12,103 nt of DNA, from NCBI GenBank assembly GCA_023266955.1, contig JAHFOH010000021.1, forward strand, positions 1,871 through 13,973, read 5' to 3'. The translations under genes were made by a program, and so were the position numbers. A model generated the notes under the pieces. It saw only the letters and a list, made by a program, of their open reading frames with translations, did no database searches and was not told the DNA's origin. Below, piece after piece: positions 1 to 7,666 of this stretch (position 1 is its first letter; every line of letters starts with the position of its first letter). The stretch comes from Nitrososphaerota archaeon. Lineage in GTDB: Archaea; Thermoproteota; Nitrososphaeria; Nitrososphaerales; JAHFOH01.

Positions 1-350
1 TGGCATACGCTCCCTGCCAAAGTGCCGCGGTTCCGGATCTGTTGATCACCTATTTGAGAAGCAGCTTCAGAAAGAATGAAGAATTTCGATCGAACAAGCG
101 GAGAAGTTTCGATGGTGTCATGGGTAGTCATGGCGCCAATAGTCAGACCTCCATTCCTCGGTTTGATGTAAGAGAGTTTTGGAATTCTACCTATATCAAT
201 AAGATACTTAGGCTCAGCAAGTCTGAGCTTCATCAATGCCAAGAGACTTTGGCCTCCCGCGAGAATCTTCGAGTCATCATATTTCCTAAGAAGTGAAATC
301 GCCTGCTTCAAATTTTGGGGAACAAAATAGTCGAACTGCTTAGGATACAG
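1..350 (-). CDS. Molybdenum hydroxylase FAD-binding medium subunit (CoxM-like), N-terminal part, runs off left edge
   Basis: This is the FAD-binding subunit of a xanthine dehydrogenase/CO dehydrogenase-family enzyme, which passes electrons from the 2Fe-2S subunit to an acceptor. The minus strand from 350 down to 1 is open without a stop and gives 116 residues plus a partial codon. The start YPKQFDYFVPQNLKQAISLL matches the usual CoxM N-terminus. FAD-binding AGGQSLL lies at residues 31-37, followed by MKLRLAEP, LTIGAMTTH, SEAASQIGDQQIRNRG and TLAGS (110-114, a variant of the usual TIGG). No ATG, GTG or TTG stands at the expected first residue. The codon there is CTG (350-348), with GGTG (361-358) seven nucleotides upstream. 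An ATG at 363-361 would be in frame only if one base were removed, so either a CTG start or a one-base indel applies. The plus-strand ORF here (42-296) is a shadow. The rest of the gene, and probably the 2Fe-2S subunit, lie to the left. Family very sure; start unsure. Confidence 0.9.
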   Translation of the reverse strand, partial: MYPKQFDYFVPQNLKQAISLLRKYDDSKILAGGQSLLALMKLRLAEPKYLIDIGRIPKLSYIKPRNGGLTIGAMTTHDTIETSPLVRSKFFILSEAASQIGDQQIRNRGTLAGSVC

Positions 351-469
351 GTGAAGACACCATTTCTAGGCGTTAGAAATTTGACTATAAATCTATCACG
401 GAAGAATTGCCTTTACTTTGTTCGAGGAAACTCTATTATCCTGAGTAACTCATACAATCGCTAGAAGTT
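351..469. promoter_or_regulatory. Divergent promoter region between the FAD-subunit gene and livG
   Basis: A 119-bp AT-rich gap lies between two divergently read genes. On the minus strand TTTATAG (391-385, centre 388) sits 25 bp before the ATG at 363 and 38 bp before the CTG at 350, which fits an archaeal TATA box with little or no leader. On the plus strand the same stretch reads TATAAATC (386-393) but lies about 80 bp from the livG start. A weaker TATTAT (434-439) lies about 33 bp before the livG TTG and is a better match for a leaderless transcript. The sequence GGTG-AAGA-CACC at 350-361 is a short inverted repeat that could cover the ribosome binding site of the FAD-subunit gene. No other gene or RNA is seen here. 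TATA calls are by eye. Confidence 0.6.
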
Positions 470-1207
470 TTGGCGCTACTTGAATGCAAGAGTGTCTCCA
501 AGGACTTCGGAGGAATCACAGCGTTAAAGTCAGTTGATCTAATCATCGGCGCTAATGAAATATTGGGCTTAATCGGACCGAACGGTGCTGGTAAAACCAC
601 GCTCTTTGACGTCATATGCGGTCTTTACCGTCCAGATTCAGGAGGTATACTTCTTAATGGAAGGAGCATAGTTGGTCTGAGACCACACCAAATAACCCAG
701 ATGGGGGTTGCAAGAACATTTCAGTCTGTTCGGCCTCTTCTTAGCCAAACGGTCTTCGACAATGTTCTTGCCGGATCACTCTTTGGCAGAGGCGATTACC
801 TACACACCGCCAAGGCTGCAGAGCACAGAACTGAAGAAATCTTAGAATGGATAGGACTAGAAGCTAAGAAAAATACTCGTGTGAAGAATCTGCCGATCGA
901 GCACAGAAAACTCGTCGAGCTGGGAAGGGCCCTTGCCGCTAACCCCGTTCTTCTCCTTTTAGATGAACCGATGGCAAGTTTGAATCCGGCTGAGATAACA
1001 CGTTTCATTGAAATGGTACGAAAAATGCGAGATGGAGGGGTTTCGGTTGTGGTAGTTGAGCACGTGATGAAGGCGGTCATGAACATGTCCGATAGAATCG
1101 CAGTGCTTCACCACGGCGAGAAGATCGCTGATGGTCCTCCTCAAGAGGTTAGTCGGGACAGGAAGGTAATCGAAGTATACTTGGGTGAACAGTATGGCGT
1201 TTCTTGA
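470..1207 (+). CDS. livG: HAAT-family ABC importer ATPase, LivG type
   Basis: One of two cytoplasmic ATPases that power a branched-chain-amino-acid-type importer; the family also carries amides, urea and aromatic acids. The 245 residues show Walker A GPNGAGKTT (36-44), Q-loop FQ (84-85), Walker B LLLLDEP (161-167), D-loop SLNP (170-173) and H-switch VVVVEH near residue 198. The C-terminal VIEVYLGE is the usual LivG tail. The ABC signature is degenerate: LPIEH (141-145) stands where LSGGQ would be, followed by a normal RKLVELGRALA helix. LivG proteins often have a loose signature, but here both glycines are lost. The TTG start at 470 is the only usual start codon after the in-frame stop at 446-448 that keeps the family's first strand, and no ribosome binding site precedes it, so the message may be leaderless. 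livF overlaps its 3' end. The transported compound cannot be read from the sequence. Confidence 0.93.
   Translation: MALLECKSVSKDFGGITALKSVDLIIGANEILGLIGPNGAGKTTLFDVICGLYRPDSGGILLNGRSIVGLRPHQITQMGVARTFQSVRPLLSQTVFDNVLAGSLFGRGDYLHTAKAAEHRTEEILEWIGLEAKKNTRVKNLPIEHRKLVELGRALAANPVLLLLDEPMASLNPAEITRFIEMVRKMRDGGVSVVVVEHVMKAVMNMSDRIAVLHHGEKIADGPPQEVSRDRKVIEVYLGEQYGVS
1184..1188 (+). promoter_or_regulatory. Ribosome binding site of livF
   Basis: GGTGA inside the end of livG, five nucleotides before the ATG at 1194. It matches the archaeal 16S 3' end (CACC core). It favours ATG 1194 over the in-frame GTG at 1185, which overlaps the site itself. Confidence 0.7.
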
Positions 1208-1904
1208 TGTACAGCAAATCAATGTCTTCTATGAAGAGCTTCAGGCTCTCTGGGACGTCTCTCTTAGGGTGGAGAAGGGAGAGCTTGTTAGTCTGATTGG
1301 CTCGAATGGCGCGGGCAAGAGTACCATCCTCAAAGCTATCCTTGGCGTGGTACGTGTCAAATCAGGAGAAATCGAGTTCGAAGGAAGACCCATCATTCGG
1401 GATTCGACGCCGATGATAGTGGAGCAGGGAGTAACATATGTTCCCGAGGGTAGGCGACTTTTCCCAGCGATGAGTGTTTTGGAGAACCTAGAGATGGGGG
1501 CATTCACTAAAAGAAGCAGGGCCCACAGGGATGTGAACCTCGGGCAAGTATTCAACCTCTTTCAAATACTCAGCGAGAGAAGGAATCAACTCGCGGCCAC
1601 TCTGAGCGGAGGAGAAGCTCAAATACTAGCTTTGGCAAGAGGATTGATGGCTGAACCCATCCTCTTGATGCTCGATGAGCCTTCGGCGGGTTTGGCCCCG
1701 ATGGTTGCTACTAAGATTTTTGATGCGATAAAGAGAATCAACGAGCAAGGTACATCTACTCTCATGGTTGAGCAGGATGTTGGTCGGGCGCTGAGCCTTA
1801 GTGATAGAGCATATGTAATCGAAAATGGAAAAGTCGTTTTGGAGGGAGATAGAGAATCTCTCCTTAACAACGAATACGTCAGAAAGGCGTACCTCGGAGT
1901 TTAA
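1194..1904 (+). CDS. livF: HAAT-family ABC importer ATPase, LivF type
   Basis: The second ATPase of the importer, expected to pair with LivG under the LivH/LivM permeases. The 236 residues (from ATG 1194) contain Walker A GSNGAGKST (36-44), the LivF hallmark PEGRRLFPAMSVLENLEMGA, a proper signature LSGGE (137-141), Walker B LLMLDEP (157-163) and LMVEQD in place of a histidine switch, which is normal for LivF. The C-terminus KAYLGV is also typical. ATG 1194 is chosen because GGTGA precedes it; a GTG at 1185 would add three residues. It overlaps livG by 14 bp, so the two are surely co-transcribed and probably translationally coupled. With LivG's poor signature, only one of the two composite ATP sites (LivG Walker A with LivF signature) looks fully canonical. 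The stop lies 15 bp from the stop of the oppositely read livM, so the two transcripts must converge. Confidence 0.95.
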   Translation: MAFLDVQQINVFYEELQALWDVSLRVEKGELVSLIGSNGAGKSTILKAILGVVRVKSGEIEFEGRPIIRDSTPMIVEQGVTYVPEGRRLFPAMSVLENLEMGAFTKRSRAHRDVNLGQVFNLFQILSERRNQLAATLSGGEAQILALARGLMAEPILLMLDEPSAGLAPMVATKIFDAIKRINEQGTSTLMVEQDVGRALSLSDRAYVIENGKVVLEGDRESLLNNEYVRKAYLGV

Positions 1905-1919
1905 AGTGCACTAGGATTG

Positions 1920-2903
1920 CTACGGCCTATTCCTTACCCTGCTCACTCTCTGTCTGCTAATCGCGAAGCGGCGGACCATTTGCGTTTTGATGAAGCCTAC
2001 TACTCCACCCGGCGCAGCCAGACCAACTAAGAGAAAGATGATACCTATCACTCCTCTGGAGAAATACGAAACCTGCGTTATTAGACCCTGATCAATTACT
2101 GAAAACAATAATGAGCCAATTAGTGGACCAATTACAGAACCAGTTCCTCCAAGCAATGCTATGGTTACGGGTCTGAAGGTGACGTCTAAACCAAGGACAG
2201 TGCTAGGTGCCACTATAGTTAGAAACCAAAGATACACCTCGCCTGCAAAGCCAGCAAAGATGGCGCTTATTATCAGAGCTAAGCGTTTGTATAATACTGT
2301 GTTCACTCCCCACACCTCAGCTATCTGCTCGTCATCACGTATACTAAGTAGACCTCGACCGAATTTTGACGTCCGGATCAGATAGACTGAAAGCGTCGTT
2401 ACCACAGTCAGAGCCAGAGCTAAATAATATGATGCAAACTGATTGTTTTGCGCTACGATTCTTATACCTGCGAAACCTCCCGTAATCGGTGCTAGCGCGT
2501 TCGAGCCAACAGCCAAATCCAGCAGGCCCACAAGTGCGAGCGTTGCCACGGCAAAGTAAAATCCGCGAAGCCTAAGGAATGGGATACTGAGGGCGGCAGC
2601 GAAGAGTGCAACTACAGGAACACCGAGCATGAAGGAAAACAGTGGCCCGATGCGCATGTTGATGAAAATTCCAAAAGCGTACAGTCCAATGCCGAAGAAG
2701 GTAATGTGTCCCAAGTTGATGTATCCTGTCAATCCACCAACTATGTCGTAGCTCTGAGCGAGAGATGCGAAGATCAGCAGGAAGAATATCACGTTCAGTC
2801 CATAGAGTGATAGGAAAGTAAATGGGCCTACGGCTAGAGCAACGACCAGAAGCCCTCCAAGGAGAAATGCAAAACGTATTCTGCTCAGACCGATCAATAC
2901 CAT
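1920..2903 (-). CDS. livM: HAAT-family ABC importer permease, LivM type
   Basis: An inner-membrane subunit of the importer, 327 residues, mostly hydrophobic helices. Family marks are GGLTGYINLGHITFFGIG (56-73), RLRGFYFAVATLAL (111-124), the cytoplasmic coupling loop GLLSIRDDEQIAEVWGVN (184-201) that docks on the ATPases, and LLGGTGSVIGPLIG (250-263). The tail is short and very basic (RR...SRQRVSRVRNR), consistent with a cytoplasmic end. ATG at 2903 is supported by GGTGATCC just upstream. The gene follows livH after 7 bp in a solute-binding protein-livH-livM operon. Length and motif order are normal for the family. Substrate unknown. Confidence 0.95.
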   Translation of the reverse strand: MVLIGLSRIRFAFLLGGLLVVALAVGPFTFLSLYGLNVIFFLLIFASLAQSYDIVGGLTGYINLGHITFFGIGLYAFGIFINMRIGPLFSFMLGVPVVALFAAALSIPFLRLRGFYFAVATLALVGLLDLAVGSNALAPITGGFAGIRIVAQNNQFASYYLALALTVVTTLSVYLIRTSKFGRGLLSIRDDEQIAEVWGVNTVLYKRLALIISAIFAGFAGEVYLWFLTIVAPSTVLGLDVTFRPVTIALLGGTGSVIGPLIGSLLFSVIDQGLITQVSYFSRGVIGIIFLLVGLAAPGGVVGFIKTQMVRRFAISRQRVSRVRNRP

Positions 2904-2907
2904 GGAA

Positions 2908-2915
2908 GGATCACC
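2908..2915 (-). promoter_or_regulatory. Ribosome binding site of livM overlapping the livH stop
   Basis: The minus strand reads GGTGATCC then TTCC then the livM ATG. The TGA inside it is the livH stop codon, so ribosome release and re-loading occur at the same place, which suggests coupled translation. Confidence 0.7.
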
Positions 2916-3801
2916 TACGCACCAGGCCAGTTGGGCGGAGAAGAAGGACTGCCACGAGGATGATCACGGCGATGCCCGGTGACCAATAAGGATCTATGAA
3001 GAAGGCGGAAAGAGTCTCAGCTGAACCTAAAGCAATTCCTCCTATGAGAGGGCCTATCATGCTGCCAGTTCCGCCAAGGACTATGACTGCAAGGGCCTTG
3101 ACGGTCAGAGGAAGCCCGCTGAAGGGGGCTACGCTCTGTATTATTACCAGTAGGATCCCGCCCACAGCAGCTAGCGAGGTTCCTAGTCCAAAAGTAATCA
3201 TGGAAGTATTTGGTAAATTGACTCCAAGGAACATTGCAGCCTCCCTATCTTGAGATATTGCCCTCATGGCTTTTCCAACGTAGCTTTTCCTCACAAACAC
3301 AAAGAGGAGAATCGAAGCTATCACGATGAAAAGAAGGGCAAGGAGACGTGAGGAGGCTACAGTCAAACCGGCGACAGTGATTATCGGAAGACCCAAAGAC
3401 TCACTAGTGATACTCTTTTGGAGCGTTCCAAACGAATTTGCCCAAACGTCCTGCAGAACGAGCGAAAAACCAAGTGTAACCAAAACTGAACTGAGGAGTG
3501 CCTCGTTAGGTGGCTTGCGGAGGAGGGGCCGAATGAGGACTCTTTCGAATGCCAGACCGAACGCTGCGAATAGGGGTATAAGAAGGATGACAAAAAGCAG
3601 TCTAATTGTGAAGGGCATCAGATCTGATGTAAAGACTAGGTACGCAAACAGCCCGCTCACCATCACCAGGTCTCCGTGGGCCAGGTTGAGTATGCCCACC
3701 ACTCGGAAAACGATAGAAAAACCCAGCGAAGTCAATGCGTAAATGCCTCCTAAAAGGAGGCTATTCAGCACTAACTCCGCTAGTGGGGGAGCTGCAGCCA
3801 T
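2911..3801 (-). CDS. livH: HAAT-family ABC importer permease, LivH type
   Basis: The partner membrane subunit of LivM, 296 residues with about eight hydrophobic helices. Recognisable parts are LLLGGIYALTSLGFSIVF (15-32), the LivH motif NLAHGDLVMVSG (39-50), the coupling loop GKAMRAISQDREAAMFLGVN (176-195), VLGGTGSMIGPLIGG (241-255) and the end motif LLRPTGL (287-293). The ATG at 3801 is in the usual place for the family. No clear ribosome binding site precedes it, although the gene starts only 18 bp after the solute-binding protein stop, so translation may depend on the upstream gene. It lies between the binding protein and livM in one operon. Confidence 0.95.
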   Translation of the reverse strand: MAAAPPLAELVLNSLLLGGIYALTSLGFSIVFRVVGILNLAHGDLVMVSGLFAYLVFTSDLMPFTIRLLFVILLIPLFAAFGLAFERVLIRPLLRKPPNEALLSSVLVTLGFSLVLQDVWANSFGTLQKSITSESLGLPIITVAGLTVASSRLLALLFIVIASILLFVFVRKSYVGKAMRAISQDREAAMFLGVNLPNTSMITFGLGTSLAAVGGILLVIIQSVAPFSGLPLTVKALAVIVLGGTGSMIGPLIGGIALGSAETLSAFFIDPYWSPGIAVIILVAVLLLRPTGLVRR

Positions 3802-3819
3802 TCGGGTTGTCGTCTTAGT

Positions 3820-5103
3820 CTATGGATGAACGTATGTGGCGTCTGCCAGATTCGTAGGCCAGATGGTTACAATATTTCCGTTCTGAATTTGAATAGGCAC
3901 TAGTCCGACGGTTCCGTAGCCTGGAGACTGTACAATCAAAGGTCCGCTTATGGTCATCATCTGCAGCTTATGCAGCGCATCGTTTATGGAGGCCTTGGAG
4001 AAGGAGTCCGCAGGATTGCGAATCGCAGAATCTTGTACAGCTTGAACGATCATCTGGAAGATTATCATCCTTAGCTCGACCCACTGCCAGACTCTCCAAT
4101 CCATTCCCGCTTGGTTAAGGAGTTGCTTGAAGATATCGGTCTGGTAGAAACTGAAGTTAGGCGTCCAAAAGATCTCTGAAGTCACACCATTCGCAAGAGA
4201 ACCCAGGGTTGGCAGGAAAGCGGCGCCGAATTCAATGCTATGCCATTCCTTGGGGCGGAAACCTTGGTCGTTAGCCTGTTTGATGAACTGTGCGCTGAAA
4301 GGACCGAACATTGAAAGGTACACTATGTCAGGGTTGAGGCCTTTCAGAGCAGTTATCTGAGCGGTGAAATCTGGGTTAGCGAAGTTTGGCTGTAGCAGCA
4401 CGTCATATATTACTTGCAGCCCCATTTTTTGCGCAAGAGCTACACTGCTTTTGTGGTCATCACCGGCCCAAGGAATATCCCATCCCACGAAGGCAATCGT
4501 TTTAGGCCAATTGTTCTTTTCGAGCATATCAAAGTATGTGGCCGACCATCCGTTCAGTCCTTTCTCCCAGTATGGAACCATGCTTGTCATTATCCACTTG
4601 TTACCGGCTGTCCACATGGTCGCCGTACTGGCTTCGGCCATGATTAGTGGAACCTGATTCTGCTCAGCAATGGGGATGAGTTGGAGACCGAAGAAAGCAC
4701 TGTATGGACTGACAAGAATGTCGACCTTGTCTTGGGTGGCTAGCCGAGTGTACAGTTGAACAGCTTTAGCAGCATCGCTGCTATCATCCAAAGATGTTAC
4801 TTCAAATTTAACCCTCTTATTGGCAATCACCATATTTTGCCCGTTGATCCAATCCTGCCAGGCTTTGTTGAATTTGTCGTAGTCTGAATCCAGAGGAGCG
4901 AATGGACCTGACTTCGATATCGTCATTCCTATCTTTATTGTCTGAGTGGGCAATTCCACGGTTTTTTCTACAATTTTTGGGGAAGTAGTTGCAATTGCGG
5001 CATAGTATCCGCCAACTAAACCAACTACAAGAAGTGCTATCGATATCCCAGCCGCAGCAATCGTCGTAACCGCCCGCTTGCTACTAGCCTTCATGTCAGG
5101 CAC
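3820..5103 (-). CDS. livK: Membrane-anchored periplasmic-type solute-binding protein of the HAAT importer (LivK-like)
   Basis: The extracytoplasmic receptor that hands a small solute to LivH/LivM. The 427 residues begin with a positively charged stretch (KASSKR), then a membrane segment at about 11-36. No lipobox cysteine is seen, so it is probably tethered outside the cell by this helix, a common archaeal arrangement. The rest is a type I binding-protein fold (Peripla_BP_6): IKIGMTISKSGPFAP (56-70) opens the domain, followed by SLDDSSDAAKAVQLYTRLATQD and VDILVSPYSA. The GTG start at 5103 lies 23 bp after a strong TATA box centre. An ATG at 5094 (residue 4) is an alternative. It is the first gene of the binding protein-livH-livM operon and is read divergently from hydroxylase L1, which suggests but does not prove that it binds the substrate of that enzyme. 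Confidence 0.92.
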   Translation of the reverse strand: MPDMKASSKRAVTTIAAAGISIALLVVGLVGGYYAAIATTSPKIVEKTVELPTQTIKIGMTISKSGPFAPLDSDYDKFNKAWQDWINGQNMVIANKRVKFEVTSLDDSSDAAKAVQLYTRLATQDKVDILVSPYSAFFGLQLIPIAEQNQVPLIMAEASTATMWTAGNKWIMTSMVPYWEKGLNGWSATYFDMLEKNNWPKTIAFVGWDIPWAGDDHKSSVALAQKMGLQVIYDVLLQPNFANPDFTAQITALKGLNPDIVYLSMFGPFSAQFIKQANDQGFRPKEWHSIEFGAAFLPTLGSLANGVTSEIFWTPNFSFYQTDIFKQLLNQAGMDWRVWQWVELRMIIFQMIVQAVQDSAIRNPADSFSKASINDALHKLQMMTISGPLIVQSPGYGTVGLVPIQIQNGNIVTIWPTNLADATYVHP

Positions 5104-5120
5104 ATGCTATTTGAAAAACG

Positions 5121-5130
5121 AGATATATAC
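5121..5130 (-). promoter_or_regulatory. TATA box of the solute-binding protein operon
   Basis: The minus strand reads GTATATATCT, centre 5126, which is 23 bp before the GTG start and 32 bp before the alternative ATG. This fits a leaderless or nearly leaderless archaeal transcript. Just upstream on the minus strand, at 5141-5134, is a perfect 8-bp palindrome ACCTAGGT at the position of the TFB recognition element, a possible operator. Confidence 0.65.
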
Positions 5131-5190
5131 ATTACCTAGGTGGGCGAAGTGACTACTTACCTTTAGAATTGATGGTTCACCTGCAAAGCG

Positions 5191-5198
5191 TTAAATTT
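5191..5198 (+). promoter_or_regulatory. Candidate TATA box of hydroxylase L1
   Basis: TTAAATTT, centre about 5194, lies 33 bp before the TTG start at 5228. A second AT-rich element, TATAAC (5209-5214), is closer to the TTG than usual (17 bp). The spacing does not decide between them. Confidence 0.4.
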
Positions 5199-5227
5199 CG
5201 TCGAATCCTATAACGTGTGACAAGCTT

Positions 5228-7666
5228 TTGGGAGCGGTAACTAAAGCAGTGGCCGTTCCTCAACGTAAATGGGTTGGCCAATCAATAAAACGCAAGGAAG
5301 ATTTGCGTCTGATTCGCGGTGAAGGACAATTCATCGATGACATTCAACTTCCAGGATTACTACACGCGGTCCTTCTGCCAAGCCCATACGCTCATGCCCG
5401 TATCAAGAATATTGACATCACTAGAGCCCTTAAAAGTCTTGGAGTCGTAGCGATCTTCACTGGCAAAGATATTGCTGAACTAACAGACCCGTTTCCGCAG
5501 ATCAGCCCCTTACTTGAGAATAAGGTGAAGGACTATTCGATTGCTGTTGGAAAGGTGCGTTTCGTTGGTGAACCTGTAGCTGTTGTGGTGGCTGAAAGTC
5601 GTTATCAGGCTCAAGATGCGGCGGAGCTTATCCAAGTTGAGTATGAACCACTTCCGGTTGTACTTGACGCTGAGAAGGGGCTGAAGAAGGATTCAGCTAT
5701 TCTGCATGAGGAGGTAGGATCTAATCTAGTCTGGCATGGTGTATGGGAGTATGGAGACCTGGAGAAAGCCTTCAAAGAAGCGGATAAGGTTGTCAAAGCG
5801 AAACTTCACTTTCATCGTTTCAACTCCGCGCCCTTAGAGACGAATGGTGTATTGGCATCGTACGGTCGGACGAGCAACTATCTTACGATTTGGTGCAACA
5901 ATCAGATGCCCATGTTTTGCCAAGGCTTCATCTGTATAGGGCTCCGCTTCCCTTCTAACCGTATGAGAATCATAACTCCTGATATTGGAGGAGGTTTCGG
6001 ATGCAAGATCATTTCGTATCCCTTCATGGTCCTTATTTCATCAATCTCCATGAAGATAGGGCGCCCGGTGAAATGGGTCGACACTCGCCGTGAATTCATG
6101 ATGGCGGCGAGTCATGGAAACGAGAGGACGTTTTACGTGGAAGTAGCAGCGAAGAAGGATGGAACCATCATAGCTCTCAAGGCTAAAGCGTTCGATGACA
6201 CTGGTGGCTACCCTAGGTACGAGCCTGCTGGCTGCGTCATCTGGGCTCAAGTGACTCCAGGCAGCTATAGATTTCAGAATTTCTACATGGACTTCTACCA
6301 AGTGGTGACAAACAAGTGTCCCGTAGGTCCGAACCGTGGTTACTCAAGAATGCAGCATCTCTGGATGATCGAGAAGGCTGTTGATCTCGTGGCGAGAGAG
6401 TTAGGGCTCGATCCAGCCGAGGTTCGGATGAAAAATTACATCCATCCGAACGAGATGCCATACGTCACTCCAAGTGGTGGAGTGTACGATGGCGGCGACT
6501 ATCCTGAATCATTGAAACGAGTGTTGAGTATGGTCGACTATGAGAAAATGAAGGCGGAACAACAAAGACTGCGAAAGAAGGGACGCTACTTAGGTGTTGG
6601 ATTCGCCACCGTCTTAGATTCTGGAACAAACAATTTCAGTCAAGTGAAGATCGTATCCGAGCAGTTTCCATTATCGGGGAATAGTGAAGCAGCTCGCGTA
6701 ACAATTGATCCTCAAGGAAATATCGTTGTCGCCCTTGGGACTGTTCCACAGGGTCACGGTCATGAAACCACTGCAGCTCAGATAGTGGCTGATGAGCTAG
6801 GTGTCTCCCCCGATCAAGTATACGTGCTTCCAGGTTTTGATTCAGCAGATCATCCCTACACGGGACATTCAGGAACCTATGCCTCTAGCTTTGCGGTGAA
6901 GGCTGGGGGGGCGATACTAGGAGCGGCAGGAATCATCAAGGAGAAGATGATGAAGATAGCTGCCAACCTTCTGAAGGCGAATCCTCAGGACATAGAACTG
7001 CATGATGGTTCTGCATGGATTCGGGGAACCGAGAAATCAGTATCCCTATGGCAGATAGCGAACGCAGCTTGGGCGAACTACGCGCTACTACCAACTGAGA
7101 TGCCTGCAGGGCTAACGGCGACGTACGTATACAAGCCTGACTTCAAACTCCCTGACGAGAAGAAACGTTTGAATCAGACACTCACCTATTCTTACCAAAC
7201 TCATGCGGCTGTTGTTGAATTGGATGTGGAAACGGGAAAGGTCGAGATTCTAAAGTATGCGTTGGTGGACGATGTTGGGATACCCATCAATCCGATGATT
7301 GTTGACGGGCAAGTGCATGGAGCTGCGGCCCACGGGATCGCAGCTTCCCTCCATGAAAACTTCACTTATGCAGAGGATGGTCAACTCCTCACATCTACTT
7401 TCGCCGACTATCTAGCTCCCGGAGCCGAAGATATGCCCGATATACAGATCGATCATTTGATCACGCCTTCGCTCTTTGCTCCGTTGGGCGCTCGTGGAGT
7501 TGGAGAAGGAGGTGGAACCCCCTTAGCAGCACTAGCTAATGCTGTCGAAGATGCTCTAGAGCCCTTTGGAATTCGAATCCACGATTCACATATTGCTCCT
7601 GAAGCTCTTTTTCGGATGCTGAAAGAACATAGCGTTGGTAGGGGACGCTCGCGAAAGTCCAGCTAG
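5228..7666 (+). CDS. Molybdenum hydroxylase large (catalytic) subunit L1, xanthine/aldehyde dehydrogenase family, not CO dehydrogenase
   Basis: The catalytic subunit carrying the molybdopterin cofactor, which hydroxylates an organic substrate with water; 812 residues, a normal length. Order: WVGQSIKRKEDLRLIRG (15-31), a/b hammerhead domain to about 145 with VRFVGEPVAVV (110-120), cofactor-binding domain with PDIGGGFGCK (251-260), active-site loop GPNRGYSRMQ (367-376), cofactor motif VPQGHGHETT (506-515) and the catalytic glutamate E760 in GVGEGG. The loop is neither AYRCSFR (true CO dehydrogenase) nor AYRGAGR (form II), so CO oxidation is not expected. The usual Q-x-PH segment reads NNQMPM (224-229). 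The TTG start gives the common N-terminus; a GTG at 5249 would remove seven residues and still keep WVG. It is monocistronic, divergent from the solute-binding protein and convergent with the haem protein. No FAD or 2Fe-2S subunit adjoins it; the nearest FAD subunit is 4.9 kb away at the left edge. Substrate unknown. Confidence 0.93.
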   Translation: MGAVTKAVAVPQRKWVGQSIKRKEDLRLIRGEGQFIDDIQLPGLLHAVLLPSPYAHARIKNIDITRALKSLGVVAIFTGKDIAELTDPFPQISPLLENKVKDYSIAVGKVRFVGEPVAVVVAESRYQAQDAAELIQVEYEPLPVVLDAEKGLKKDSAILHEEVGSNLVWHGVWEYGDLEKAFKEADKVVKAKLHFHRFNSAPLETNGVLASYGRTSNYLTIWCNNQMPMFCQGFICIGLRFPSNRMRIITPDIGGGFGCKIISYPFMVLISSISMKIGRPVKWVDTRREFMMAASHGNERTFYVEVAAKKDGTIIALKAKAFDDTGGYPRYEPAGCVIWAQVTPGSYRFQNFYMDFYQVVTNKCPVGPNRGYSRMQHLWMIEKAVDLVARELGLDPAEVRMKNYIHPNEMPYVTPSGGVYDGGDYPESLKRVLSMVDYEKMKAEQQRLRKKGRYLGVGFATVLDSGTNNFSQVKIVSEQFPLSGNSEAARVTIDPQGNIVVALGTVPQGHGHETTAAQIVADELGVSPDQVYVLPGFDSADHPYTGHSGTYASSFAVKAGGAILGAAGIIKEKMMKIAANLLKANPQDIELHDGSAWIRGTEKSVSLWQIANAAWANYALLPTEMPAGLTATYVYKPDFKLPDEKKRLNQTLTYSYQTHAAVVELDVETGKVEILKYALVDDVGIPINPMIVDGQVHGAAAHGIAASLHENFTYAEDGQLLTSTFADYLAPGAEDMPDIQIDHLITPSLFAPLGARGVGEGGGTPLAALANAVEDALEPFGIRIHDSHIAPEALFRMLKEHSVGRGRSRKSS

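Noticed and set aside
42..296. 84-aa plus-strand ORF starting with TTG
   Set aside because: The opposite strand encodes a clear CoxM N-terminus across the same bases; the plus-strand translation shows no family features.
340..363. Seven-codon ORF (ATG at 363 to TAA at 340, minus strand) as a leader peptide of the FAD-subunit gene
   Set aside because: Too short to support on its own; more likely a sign of a one-base indel or chance next to the CTG start.
3326..3742. 138-aa plus-strand ORF opposite livH
   Set aside because: Very basic, low-information translation; it is the reverse shadow of a well-supported permease gene.
351..5227. CTAGG motifs in the promoter gaps (367-371, 5136-5140) and liv junction (1911-1915) as a shared operator
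   Set aside because: Flanking bases differ and one copy lies between gene ends rather than in a promoter; too short to separate from chance.
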